Part shown: positions 1 through 7,004 of the stretch, piece after piece
How the letters are laid out: each line of letters starts with the position of its first letter
Numbering within the stretch: the first letter of the stretch is position 1
Origin: Candidatus Dojkabacteria bacterium
GTDB lineage: Bacteria; Patescibacteriota; Dojkabacteria; SC72; JAHDCA01
Reading direction: 5' to 3'
Length of the DNA: 7,790 nucleotides
NCBI GenBank assembly: GCA_020630115.1
Contig: JAHDCA010000040.1
Span: forward strand, 1 to 7,790
Position numbers and translations under genes: made by a program
Notes under the pieces: model-generated
What the model was told of the DNA's origin: nothing
The model's database searches: none
What the model saw: the letters and a program-made list of their open reading frames with translations, nothing else

Positions 1-942
1 ACTTTCAATTTCTACCAAGATCTTTCCTTCAATACGATAACCCTTGCAATCTTCAGAAGGGTTTTCACCCTGGCAAGTTTCAGAAAAAGTAAGATCAATT
101 GCCGAGTTCACTGTATCTTTAAGGTTTACGTTGAAAAAGTATGAGTCACTTTGACAACTTGCTGAAGTAGCTCCATCAGGAACTTTGTGAAATACCGCTT
201 TAGAAAGATCTCTACACTCTTCCCCTTCAAGAGTACTATTTGAGTTTTTTAACGAGTATCCAGGGGGCAAATAAGGAGAACCTAAATCGTCCCCATCTGT
301 CATATGTGCTGGGTCAACTCTCAATCCACCAATTGAAGAACCAATAGTCGTAACTGCTGCAGTTACGCCACCAATATTTAGACCGACTTCAGTCGGCTTA
401 GCGATAGTAGTTTCCTCAATTAATTGTCTTGGAGCATAGAACTCGTTCCCTATTTTACTATTTGAGTCTCCACTACCATTATAAAACTCACCAGTATTTG
501 CAAGGCAACCTCTTTGAGGATCATTGTATCCGCCCTCACATGGTTGACCTTCTAAAAGAGAATAAGGTATCTCAATTGAGGTTAATCTAAAAGTAAATAT
601 CTCCTGATCAAACTCATCTGCTTGTTCAATAACATCAATATCAATGTCTAGATCCGAGCATACAAATTGATGATCCACAGACTCACCTTCACATCCTTCA
701 ACAGTACAGCCACTAGTCCCAGCGTTTGAATTGTTATCACCTCCATTGTCTGATACAACCTCTTGGACTCGAACTTCACTTAAGTCATTTAAAGCAACTT
801 GAGCGATTGTGTTTGAGAATTGTGAACTATAATCAGTATTGTGATTTTCTGCTGTTGTAAGCTTATCGGAATTTAGAAATCCAACCATAACTCCAATTAC
901 GATCATTGCAATTAGTAAAACATAGAGAATATGATTTTTCAT
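1..942 (-). CDS. Cysteine-rich exported protein with N-terminal membrane anchor, unknown function (C-terminus beyond window)
   Basis: The frame is open from an ATG at 942-940 to base 1: 314 codons without a stop, and the gene continues off the window. I do not recognise the family. Residues 5-23 form a hydrophobic helix (ILYVLLIAMIVIGVMVGFL) preceded by K2 and not followed by an obvious cleavage site, so a membrane anchor with the rest outside is more likely than a released protein. Residues 24-90 are polar and low in complexity (Asn/Gly/Ser-rich around 64-77). Nine cysteines follow at 79, 84, 95, 135, 146, 243, 263, 290 and 299, which suits an oxidised extracytoplasmic domain. Residues 210-214 read DPAHM, also found in the first gene of the cluster (7005-7790). 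Residues 180-202 are Gly/Thr/Val-rich. The start sits 39 nt after the stop of the upstream gene and exactly six bases after a perfect TATAAT, so the mRNA may begin at the ATG. The role as an accessory or surface part of the neighbouring secretion machine is inference from position only. Confidence 0.85.
   Translation of the reverse strand, partial: MKNHILYVLLIAMIVIGVMVGFLNSDKLTTAENHNTDYSSQFSNTIAQVALNDLSEVRVQEVVSDNGGDNNSNAGTSGCTVEGCEGESVDHQFVCSDLDIDIDVIEQADEFDQEIFTFRLTSIEIPYSLLEGQPCEGGYNDPQRGCLANTGEFYNGSGDSNSKIGNEFYAPRQLIEETTIAKPTEVGLNIGGVTAAVTTIGSSIGGLRVDPAHMTDGDDLGSPYLPPGYSLKNSNSTLEGEECRDLSKAVFHKVPDGATSASCQSDSYFFNVNLKDTVNSAIDLTFSETCQGENPSEDCKGYRIEGKILVEIES
349..367. repeat. Perfect 8-bp inverted repeat with 3-nt loop inside the 1-942 gene
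   Basis: CGTAACTG at 349-356 and CAGTTACG at 360-367 are perfect complements separated by CTG. In the transcript this would be a short hairpin within the codons for VTAAVTT (residues 193-199). It lies only 15 bases from a second inverted repeat at 383-396. No T-run follows, so a standard terminator is unlikely. Confidence 0.55.
383..396. repeat. Short GC-rich inverted repeat inside the 1-942 gene
   Basis: CCGACT at 383-388 and AGTCGG at 391-396 are perfect complements with two bases between (realistically a 5-bp stem with a 4-nt loop). It lies in the codons for K-P-T-E-V-G, next to the hairpin at 349-367. It is GC-richer than the gene around it. Function is unknown; chance is possible. Confidence 0.45.
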
Positions 943-948
943 CACGCT

Positions 949-977
949 ATTATACACCCGAACAGACTATAAGCCCA
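949..977 (-). promoter_or_regulatory. Candidate leaderless promoter for the 1-942 gene
   Basis: On the minus strand, a perfect TATAAT lies at 954-949, followed by AGCGTG and then the ATG at 942. With the usual six bases between the -10 box and +1, transcription would start on the A of the ATG. A -35 element at 17-bp spacing (TGGGCT, 977-972) matches TTGACA at only three of six positions. It lies in the 39-nt gap between the last two genes, the longest gap in the window. No Shine-Dalgarno sequence is present in front of this start. The -10 match and its spacing are seen directly; activity is inferred. Confidence 0.5.
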
Positions 978-981
978 CAAA

Positions 982-1902
982 TCATTTTATATACTTTGTA
1001 TCTATCGCATTCACTATTAACTCAAGCTCGATTTCCAACTCTTGATCCAAGTACTCTGTGATACCTATGCATTTAGTTTTGTAAAAAGGAAGATACTGAG
1101 ATGAAGACTTATTCAATGAATAAATTAATTCAGATTCACTTATCAAACATGATTCGGGCAGATCATAATTCACGACATTTCCAAGGTATACTTCATCTTC
1201 TAAACCAACAGATTCAACATCAATAGCGGTTAACAATTTCTGAGAAAAATTAACAGGATAATTATCATTATTAATAATTGTATTCAGAACATTTTGATCA
1301 ATCAAATCAACAATCTCCGAGGTTTCCTCATAATTAACAACTGGCAATATCAAGCTTTCAATTATCCCTTTATCAGTAAAGAAGACTTGAGCATCTGGCT
1401 GTAAATGATTCAGCTTGAGACCATTAAGCGTCAAATGAAATTTAGCCCTATGGCCCTGAGTATCAGAAGTTATTTGCTCAACTTGGATCCCAACATTGGG
1501 CTCAAAAGAATTGTAAATCTCCTCCAATATATCGGTCACTTCTTGCGGAGTGTATTCATCAAGTACAAAACTTTCAAAATCACGACTATTCGTGACCTTT
1601 AAGTATTCCTCTTGAGGTACAAAGACACTATCTAGGTCATACTTATCAAAAAGAACTTGAGATATTATTAAATTATCAATTTCGATCTCTTCGTAGACCC
1701 TGTAATCACCTTCAAGCTTTTCTTGAGCAATATCAATTTGCCCTTCAATCTTTTCAATTTCACTATTCTGATTATCAACCTCAATTGATTGCTCTCCAGG
1801 CTTACGCCTATCTAAGCCAAAAATAATAAACACTATCACCAAAACTATTAAAACCCCACTCATAACAAAAGTTAAGAATTTAAAATCAAAAGAATCTAAC
1901 AT
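982..1902 (-). CDS. Single-pass membrane protein of unknown function (306 aa)
   Basis: I do not recognise this family. Residues 9-30 form one strongly hydrophobic helix (FLTFVMSGVLIVLVIVFIIF core). Residues 40-65 are charged and probably helical or coiled-coil (SEIEKIEGQIDIAQEKLEG). The remaining ~240 residues are acidic, Ile/Leu/Glu/Asp-rich and look like a mixed alpha/beta soluble domain, with two cysteines only (252 and 278). The last part, YLPFYKTKCIGI followed by a strand ending in VNAID (297-301), faintly resembles PepSY/YycH-I type folds of Gram-positive membrane proteins; I give that little weight. A VirB8-like role (bitopic protein with a periplasmic domain) would fit the cluster, but no VirB8 signature is visible. 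The ATG at 1902 overlaps the end of the upstream gene by 7 nt (1896-1902), which suggests translational coupling; only a weak GGG precedes it. TGA stop. The charge pattern around the helix (D3, D6, K8 before; R32, R33, K34 after) makes orientation uncertain. Confidence 0.88.
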   Translation of the reverse strand: MLDSFDFKFLTFVMSGVLIVLVIVFIIFGLDRRKPGEQSIEVDNQNSEIEKIEGQIDIAQEKLEGDYRVYEEIEIDNLIISQVLFDKYDLDSVFVPQEEYLKVTNSRDFESFVLDEYTPQEVTDILEEIYNSFEPNVGIQVEQITSDTQGHRAKFHLTLNGLKLNHLQPDAQVFFTDKGIIESLILPVVNYEETSEIVDLIDQNVLNTIINNDNYPVNFSQKLLTAIDVESVGLEDEVYLGNVVNYDLPESCLISESELIYSLNKSSSQYLPFYKTKCIGITEYLDQELEIELELIVNAIDTKYIK

Positions 1903-4900
1903 TGCCCTATCTGACAGCCTAAATTATCTAACCATTGTTCTGAGTTAACCCAACCATCGCTACAAATACCACCACCAAAAGGCAATGAATTACCTTGAGA
2001 ATCAGTTACTGGATCTATTTGACTACTACAGATATCTAGGTGTAAATGAGCTCCATTCCAACAAGGCGAAGTGTCTAAACCATCACTAGAGTCCTGAAGA
2101 TAAGCTAATAGCTCTCCCTGAGTAATCTCTTGCCCAATTGTAACCACCGGTGCAACATGATACATCCGATAGGTAACACCGCTATCTGCTTGAAATTCCA
2201 GATGTCCTCCCATTGATTTACTTGGCTCTGCAATACACTGAATATGGCTTTTTGCTATAGTGACTACCCCATCAGAGGGAGCATAAATCTTGCCATTAAC
2301 TGGGACAATATCAACAGCACCCGTTCGCATCCGAGCATGAGAGGTATCTCCATTGGGACCTTGAGTACAAACTGTTTGTGATTGGATTAGGCACTGAGCT
2401 GACTGCTCTGGTGATCGATCTGTAACCAGTTGGATATCATTAAAATCAGCTAGCAGGGATCCGCCTCCTGCACCTGCTGAAGAGCCTGTACTAAATCCAC
2501 TTACAGTCGAAGTATAGCCAACATCATTCACCTTTTGATATGCTTGCTGATAATCAAAAGGTGTTGAGACTTCCCCTGAACTCTTGGATGCTGAAAGACT
2601 AGTTAGAGAGTATATAAACGCCATCGAACCACATAACAAGCCAAATATTGTCAAAAATATTATTGCCTGAGCTTTTAAGAATGCTTTTACAAATTTCTCC
2701 CCAAAATGCATTGCCAACCATGTAAAAAGCATCATTGCCAAATTACCAATCCCGGGGATAAATGAACCTAGAATTTGACCTGCAAATTGAAAAATTCTCC
2801 TACTAGCGAGTTTCTTGAAAATAAACTGAGCACCTGATCTGGCCAACTGCCTAATCCCTATTGCTCCAGCTAAAAACTGCTTTGCTACTTTTCCTCCAGC
2901 TTTACCACCTAACCAAATCATTGTACGCGTAAGTCTCTTGGATAACCTTTTCTTCAATTTCTTAACAAAACGGTTGTTAAATAAAGTATTACCAACTCTT
3001 TGCATCATCCGCTTAGACCAGGAAAAACGATTAGCTTTTTTAACATTTCTTTTAAAAAGTTTCATGTCTTTACCGATTCGCTTCAATTCTTCCTGAAGTT
3101 CCGAGGGCAATTTGTTAATATCCCCCTTCAACATTTCATAAAATTGGTCCATATTCTCCATGAAGAACTCTTCATCAAACTCACCTTTACGATTAAAGAG
3201 TTTTTGGGTCAAATTACCTGAACCTAGAATTCCCTTTAAGAACTCTCCTTCGTTTGCTTTGACATATGAAAGAAATTCTTTGTTCTTTGTTAAGCCGCCC
3301 ATCCTTTTGTTAAGCGACCTCATATTCTTTGCTGCTCTTGCTGAGAAAAGCCCACCATCTACGAGATAACTTTTGAAAAGTGAAGTTGGATGATAATTTG
3401 AAAAAGTGTCTAAATAGCCTTTAAGAAAATCGGATGCATCACTGTAGTTTGCCTCATTGTGCCCTAAATACGAAAGATTACCTAACATATCTAAGTCTGC
3501 TTGACTTGTGAATCCCATTTGCTTTAGTAAAACCCTTCCTTGGCTAGTCCCACTCAATTCACCGAGCTTCTTAACTCGTAAAGAAGCTGTTTTCCCTTTT
3601 AAAGCATCAGGTCCGATCTGAGTATATTTCCTCAGAAAACCTCCACCTGTATAGTGTTGAATATTTGATTTTATAGTTCTGTAAGCATCCATACTCTCGC
3701 TAACTCTCCACCTTGAACCAAATTGTGTTCTTACTTCTGATGAATCCTTCAAAAATCTCTGCTGAGCATCGATTTGTCTAATTAGTGAGTGGTATTCTGG
3801 ATCCTTTGGACCTAGACCTTTCAGTTGAGACTTAAGCTGAGCAATGCGAGCATTATGACTAGCTTGTTGAACTTTTATTTCATGATGCTTAGCCTTTCTC
3901 TTTGGGTTGAGACTGGTTATTGGATTTTGCATTCCCCTTGCAAGGAATCTTCTTTTGCCACTTACGAAATACCCTTTCTTTTTACTATACTTTACACCTT
4001 TCATCCAGGAACCATACTCTACAAGATCTTTCTTTGCAGACTGCAGATCCTTCAAAATACCTGCATCAAGAGTGAATGAATCTGAGGAGTCATTATGTCT
4101 TTTTAACAGACTCTCAATGTCTCGGAGCTCTTTATTAAGCTGCCCATGGGTAACATCTCGTAGTCTTGAACCAGCATCAATACCATCATACTTACGAGCA
4201 TAGTCAGCAAGATTTTTGTGCCTTTCCCTTAGGGCTTGATCTTTTTGACTTGTCCCAACGATTGCAGCGCCCTTCATGTCATTATTATCTGCATACATCT
4301 TTCTGTAGGTTGAAACACTGCCATAGCCATCAAGACTTTGCATATTAGCTTTTTCGTATTTGTTAACTGAGCTTAGGAACTTATTTGAAAGATTAACTTG
4401 TGCTTTAGCTGAAAGCCCTCCTTGATACTTAAGTTGACTAGAATACTTTCGCATCTCTTTCTCAAACTCACTTTTTGAGATAGTTCCTTTTTTTGCTGAA
4501 AGCTCATTTATTTCCTTAAGGACTTTTTTATTATCTGATTGGAATTGTGCGTATGCAGCTTCGACGGCTTTTCTTTGTTCTTTAGGCGTTCCTGAGGTCA
4601 AAGAACCTCCTGATGTTTGAGATAAAAATTCTGCAGCTACATCAAAACTTGCTTGTAGCTGAGCATTTTCTCTAGCCAACCTTACCGATTCAGCTTTTAT
4701 CTGAGGATCATTCATATCATCTGAACTCAACATACCATATGCCATAGCCTCTTCAGGAGTCATACCTGCAGCCTTATTCGCTACACCTGCAATTGCAAGT
4801 CTTTCTAGATGTTTTGCTCCATTTTGAAGCATCATTGATTTCCTAGCTGCTTCCCCTTCAGCAAACCATGCATCGACTGCTTTGCTAGGATTCCTCCAAT

Positions 4901-5186
4901 ATTCTGACATATCAGCTAAGGTAATTTCTTTTTCAATCTTGTTTTCGCTATCTAGAACAATGTTACCTATTTTCGCACCCTTTCTTCGTTCATTTTTAGT
5001 CCCTACCATCACTTGGTCAATACCGTACTCCGCACCATAAGTCATCATTTCAGCCATAGCACCAGTGACTGTATCTATTCCTTGGTCGGCCATATTGGGA
5101 GTTTTTAAACCTGGATTGTTCTTCTTTTTGCCAGCACCAAAAACCACATCAAAGAAGCTAGCAACATCTTTCTTTTGTTGGCTCAT
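1896..5186 (-). CDS. Giant membrane protein with C-terminal M23 (LytM-like) peptidase domain, T4SS-associated (1096 aa)
   Basis: M23 enzymes are zinc endopeptidases that cut peptide cross-bridges in cell walls; T4SS clusters often carry a wall hydrolase to open a passage. Domain order: residues 1-790 have no signal peptide and no cysteine, are rich in Lys, Gln, Ala and Ser, and are mostly helical (coiled-coil-like around 205-290 and 435-480), probably cytoplasmic. Residues 728-797 are very basic. Hydrophobic segments follow at about 800-826 and 839-862; the first may be a re-entrant or interfacial hairpin, because an odd number of crossings is needed to put the peptidase outside. Residues 890-912 are a Gly/Ser linker. 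The peptidase covers about 945-1065: D959, H1010 (YRMYHVAP) and H1047/H1049 (GAHLHLD) match the family, but the first zinc-ligand His of HxxxD is T955; the nearest His is H950. Eight cysteines (932, 940, 984, 1042, 1053, 1075, 1091, 1096) all lie after the membrane region, suggesting disulphides. The ATG at 5186 shares one base with the upstream TAA (TAATG), so it is probably translated by coupling; no Shine-Dalgarno sequence. Confidence 0.9.
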   Translation of the reverse strand: MSQQKKDVASFFDVVFGAGKKKNNPGLKTPNMADQGIDTVTGAMAEMMTYGAEYGIDQVMVGTKNERRKGAKIGNIVLDSENKIEKEITLADMSEYWRNPSKAVDAWFAEGEAARKSMMLQNGAKHLERLAIAGVANKAAGMTPEEAMAYGMLSSDDMNDPQIKAESVRLARENAQLQASFDVAAEFLSQTSGGSLTSGTPKEQRKAVEAAYAQFQSDNKKVLKEINELSAKKGTISKSEFEKEMRKYSSQLKYQGGLSAKAQVNLSNKFLSSVNKYEKANMQSLDGYGSVSTYRKMYADNNDMKGAAIVGTSQKDQALRERHKNLADYARKYDGIDAGSRLRDVTHGQLNKELRDIESLLKRHNDSSDSFTLDAGILKDLQSAKKDLVEYGSWMKGVKYSKKKGYFVSGKRRFLARGMQNPITSLNPKRKAKHHEIKVQQASHNARIAQLKSQLKGLGPKDPEYHSLIRQIDAQQRFLKDSSEVRTQFGSRWRVSESMDAYRTIKSNIQHYTGGGFLRKYTQIGPDALKGKTASLRVKKLGELSGTSQGRVLLKQMGFTSQADLDMLGNLSYLGHNEANYSDASDFLKGYLDTFSNYHPTSLFKSYLVDGGLFSARAAKNMRSLNKRMGGLTKNKEFLSYVKANEGEFLKGILGSGNLTQKLFNRKGEFDEEFFMENMDQFYEMLKGDINKLPSELQEELKRIGKDMKLFKRNVKKANRFSWSKRMMQRVGNTLFNNRFVKKLKKRLSKRLTRTMIWLGGKAGGKVAKQFLAGAIGIRQLARSGAQFIFKKLASRRIFQFAGQILGSFIPGIGNLAMMLFTWLAMHFGEKFVKAFLKAQAIIFLTIFGLLCGSMAFIYSLTSLSASKSSGEVSTPFDYQQAYQKVNDVGYTSTVSGFSTGSSAGAGGGSLLADFNDIQLVTDRSPEQSAQCLIQSQTVCTQGPNGDTSHARMRTGAVDIVPVNGKIYAPSDGVVTIAKSHIQCIAEPSKSMGGHLEFQADSGVTYRMYHVAPVVTIGQEITQGELLAYLQDSSDGLDTSPCWNGAHLHLDICSSQIDPVTDSQGNSLPFGGGICSDGWVNSEQWLDNLGCQIGQC

Positions 5187-6985
5187 TATATTGGTAGATA
5201 ACTCTTAGCTTTAGCAGCAGTCTGAGTAAATGCATCAGAAGCACCTCTAAGTCCTTGACCCTGAGCATTCATAAACACATCTTCAAGTGCTTTTGGTATC
5301 CCAGGTATATAAAACAATATCATATAGGGAATAATTACCTCAAGTAAGAACTCACCTGTTTGATTGTCATTTATTAAGTTGATATCTGGATCACCAGTTG
5401 CCAAAGCTGCAAGATTTATATCAGGAACTAAAGCAGCTGAAAGATATGCGAGATTAATAGCAAAAGTTATGGCTGTAAATGAGAAGGCATTTTTTGCCAC
5501 CCTCCCTCCCCATTTCATGAATAAATGAGACTTACCAGGTATTGCCGAAGCCATTATGTAAAGTGGCCCAACTATTGCATCAATAGCTAATCCTAGATAA
5601 CATTTAACTAATGATATATATATCTTAATCGAAACAAATACTACCATTCCAACGCCAACTATTGATAAAATAGCGGTAAGTGCGCCAAATATAAATCTCC
5701 CACCGATTCCACTTCCAGCACCGGTAGATGAAGTAACATACTCACCCCATGATGAAATCAAACCACTTCCCAAACCACCAAACCCAGAAGTAAGCAGTCC
5801 GACAGGATTAGAAACAAACACAAGACTTTGATCGCCAACCGTAATAAGATTGTTCAATATCCGAGTTGCCATCATTGAAAGATCTATTATAAAGCCAACA
5901 ATTGCGAAACTAAACGTAACACCAACAAGTGCAAAAACAACTCTTGGTAAAGTATTAAAAATCGTAACCGCCATCTGACCACCGATCTTGTGTCTAAACA
6001 TAATCATGAATCCAGCAGCAACAAGAATTAGTACAAACATCAAGTAAGCAATATTTCTAGACCATCTCCAAAATTCAACGATAGCACCGCTCGAACCAAA
6101 CAGACAGTATCCGCTAGTTATTCCACTACCGCTATTACATCCTGAAGCAGGAGCAAAATCTAAGAATACAGCACCACGACCTCCGACATTCCCACTAACA
6201 TCATCAAAAACAGGCGGGTCAGAAAGGCCGTACTGAGAGCCCCAATCACTTCCAGAACCACTTTGGTTTGCTGGGTCTATGCCATACTGAGAGCCCCACT
6301 GTGGGAATTCTTCATCGTCATCAGTTGCCGACTGATTTTCTGGTTGATCTGGATACGGATTACCATCACTACTACCACTACCTCCAGTATCTAAATATCC
6401 GCCTGACCCTATGCCATTAGCATATACCGATGCTGCGTCTTGATAACCAGGTATAAACTCAGACTTCAAATATGCAATAGTATCAAAATCTGGGCGTTGA
6501 TTGAAAAGTAACTCATCAGACTTTTTATTTATAAAAGCATTCAAGCCATTGCTTTCTATCCCAGTTGGCATTCCCCAGTTGGCAAATATCTGTTGAGTCC
6601 TAGAACCGTTAAAGTTAGGGTCATCTGGTGCAGTATAGTGACACTGAAAACTTGGCTCAAGACTAGTAAGAATTTTAACAGGTGCTGAGACAAAACCCTG
6701 ATCACAAGTGTGTACATATACATTTTGATTTGTAGTATTAATATCTGCGCTTTCAGTCAAATTCATATTTCCAACTTGACAATCTAAAAATGCATTTTCA
6801 TCTAAACAAACAATAACATTTTGCTCTCTTTTGAAAGTGCCTCGACCATTTAAAACTTTAACTTCTTCAATCGTATCTGGATTTTCGTACTTGAAACCAT
6901 TTGTAGATGTCTGAGCATCTACAGGAGAAACAAACGAGCTAGCCAATACAACAAAAAGTATTAATGATATAAATATTTTCTTCAT
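5186..6985 (-). CDS. VirB6/TrbL-like polytopic T4SS membrane protein (599 aa)
   Basis: Likely the inner-membrane channel component of a T4SS-like translocator. Residues 1-24 are a clear signal peptide (two Lys, hydrophobic core, probable cleavage after VDA). Residues 25-185 form an extracytoplasmic domain with four cysteines (60, 69, 94, 115). Residues 190-262 are a Gly/Ser/Asp/Pro-rich linker containing WGSQYG twice (230-235, 248-253). C283 and C294 flank a short Gly/Ser loop just before the membrane domain. Hydrophobic segments lie at about 309-330, 343-370, 431-455, 457-481, 497-518 and 546-563. The stretch WRWSRNIAYLMF, then GFMIMFRHKIGG and TLPRVV, and later IDAIVGPLYIMASAIPG resemble what I know of VirB6/TrbL-like proteins of CPR bacteria and Gram-positives; this is pattern recognition, not an alignment. 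The C-terminal ~35 residues are soluble and Ala/Gln-rich, probably cytoplasmic. The start is 19 nt after the upstream stop; GAAG is the only faint ribosome-site resemblance. A signal peptide plus large exported head makes it longer than typical VirB6 (~300 aa). Confidence 0.85.
   Translation of the reverse strand: MKKIFISLILFVVLASSFVSPVDAQTSTNGFKYENPDTIEEVKVLNGRGTFKREQNVIVCLDENAFLDCQVGNMNLTESADINTTNQNVYVHTCDQGFVSAPVKILTSLEPSFQCHYTAPDDPNFNGSRTQQIFANWGMPTGIESNGLNAFINKKSDELLFNQRPDFDTIAYLKSEFIPGYQDAASVYANGIGSGGYLDTGGSGSSDGNPYPDQPENQSATDDDEEFPQWGSQYGIDPANQSGSGSDWGSQYGLSDPPVFDDVSGNVGGRGAVFLDFAPASGCNSGSGITSGYCLFGSSGAIVEFWRWSRNIAYLMFVLILVAAGFMIMFRHKIGGQMAVTIFNTLPRVVFALVGVTFSFAIVGFIIDLSMMATRILNNLITVGDQSLVFVSNPVGLLTSGFGGLGSGLISSWGEYVTSSTGAGSGIGGRFIFGALTAILSIVGVGMVVFVSIKIYISLVKCYLGLAIDAIVGPLYIMASAIPGKSHLFMKWGGRVAKNAFSFTAITFAINLAYLSAALVPDINLAALATGDPDINLINDNQTGEFLLEVIIPYMILFYIPGIPKALEDVFMNAQGQGLRGASDAFTQTAAKAKSYLPI
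6231..6298 (-). repeat. Two-copy in-frame repeat in the linker of the VirB6-like gene
   Basis: The 14-mer TACTGAGAGCCCCA (plus strand) occurs at 6231-6244 and again at 6285-6298, exactly 54 nt (18 codons) apart. It encodes the repeated WGSQYG of the linker, followed by I-D-P in one copy and L-S-D-P in the other. The surrounding residues (Gly/Ser/Asp-rich) are only loosely similar, so this is either an old 54-nt duplication or two instances of a short functional motif. Confidence 0.7.
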
Positions 6986-7004
6986 ACTTCAGTCTATCAC
7001 AAAG

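Noticed and set aside
943..981. Terminator in the gap before the last gene
   Set aside because: No GC-rich stem followed by a T-run is present on the minus strand in these 39 bases.
982..984. TGA as a glycine codon (Absconditabacteria/Gracilibacteria code)
   Set aside because: No in-frame TGA interrupts any of the long frames; other genes end in TAA or TAG, and the TGA here fits as a normal stop.
1405..1602. Plus-strand open frame of 65 codons
   Set aside because: It lies wholly inside the minus-strand 306-aa gene, has no recognisable domain or start signal, and looks like antisense shadow.
3000..4348. Several plus-strand open frames of 60-98 codons (3000-3221, 3160-3369, 3825-4079, 3907-4203, 4166-4348)
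   Set aside because: All overlap the well-supported 1096-aa minus-strand gene, overlap one another in different frames, and have compositions expected of reversed helical coding sequence.
5184..5190. TATAAT overlapping the TAATG junction between the VirB6-like and M23 genes, as a promoter
   Set aside because: The hexamer runs into the start codon itself, so a transcript from it would begin inside the gene, after the ATG. It is explained by the Ile-stop-Met codons.
5613..5624. GATATATATATC palindrome as an operator or slippage site
   Set aside because: It is explained by codons for K-I-Y-I-S in a membrane segment; too short and AT-rich to support a regulatory call.
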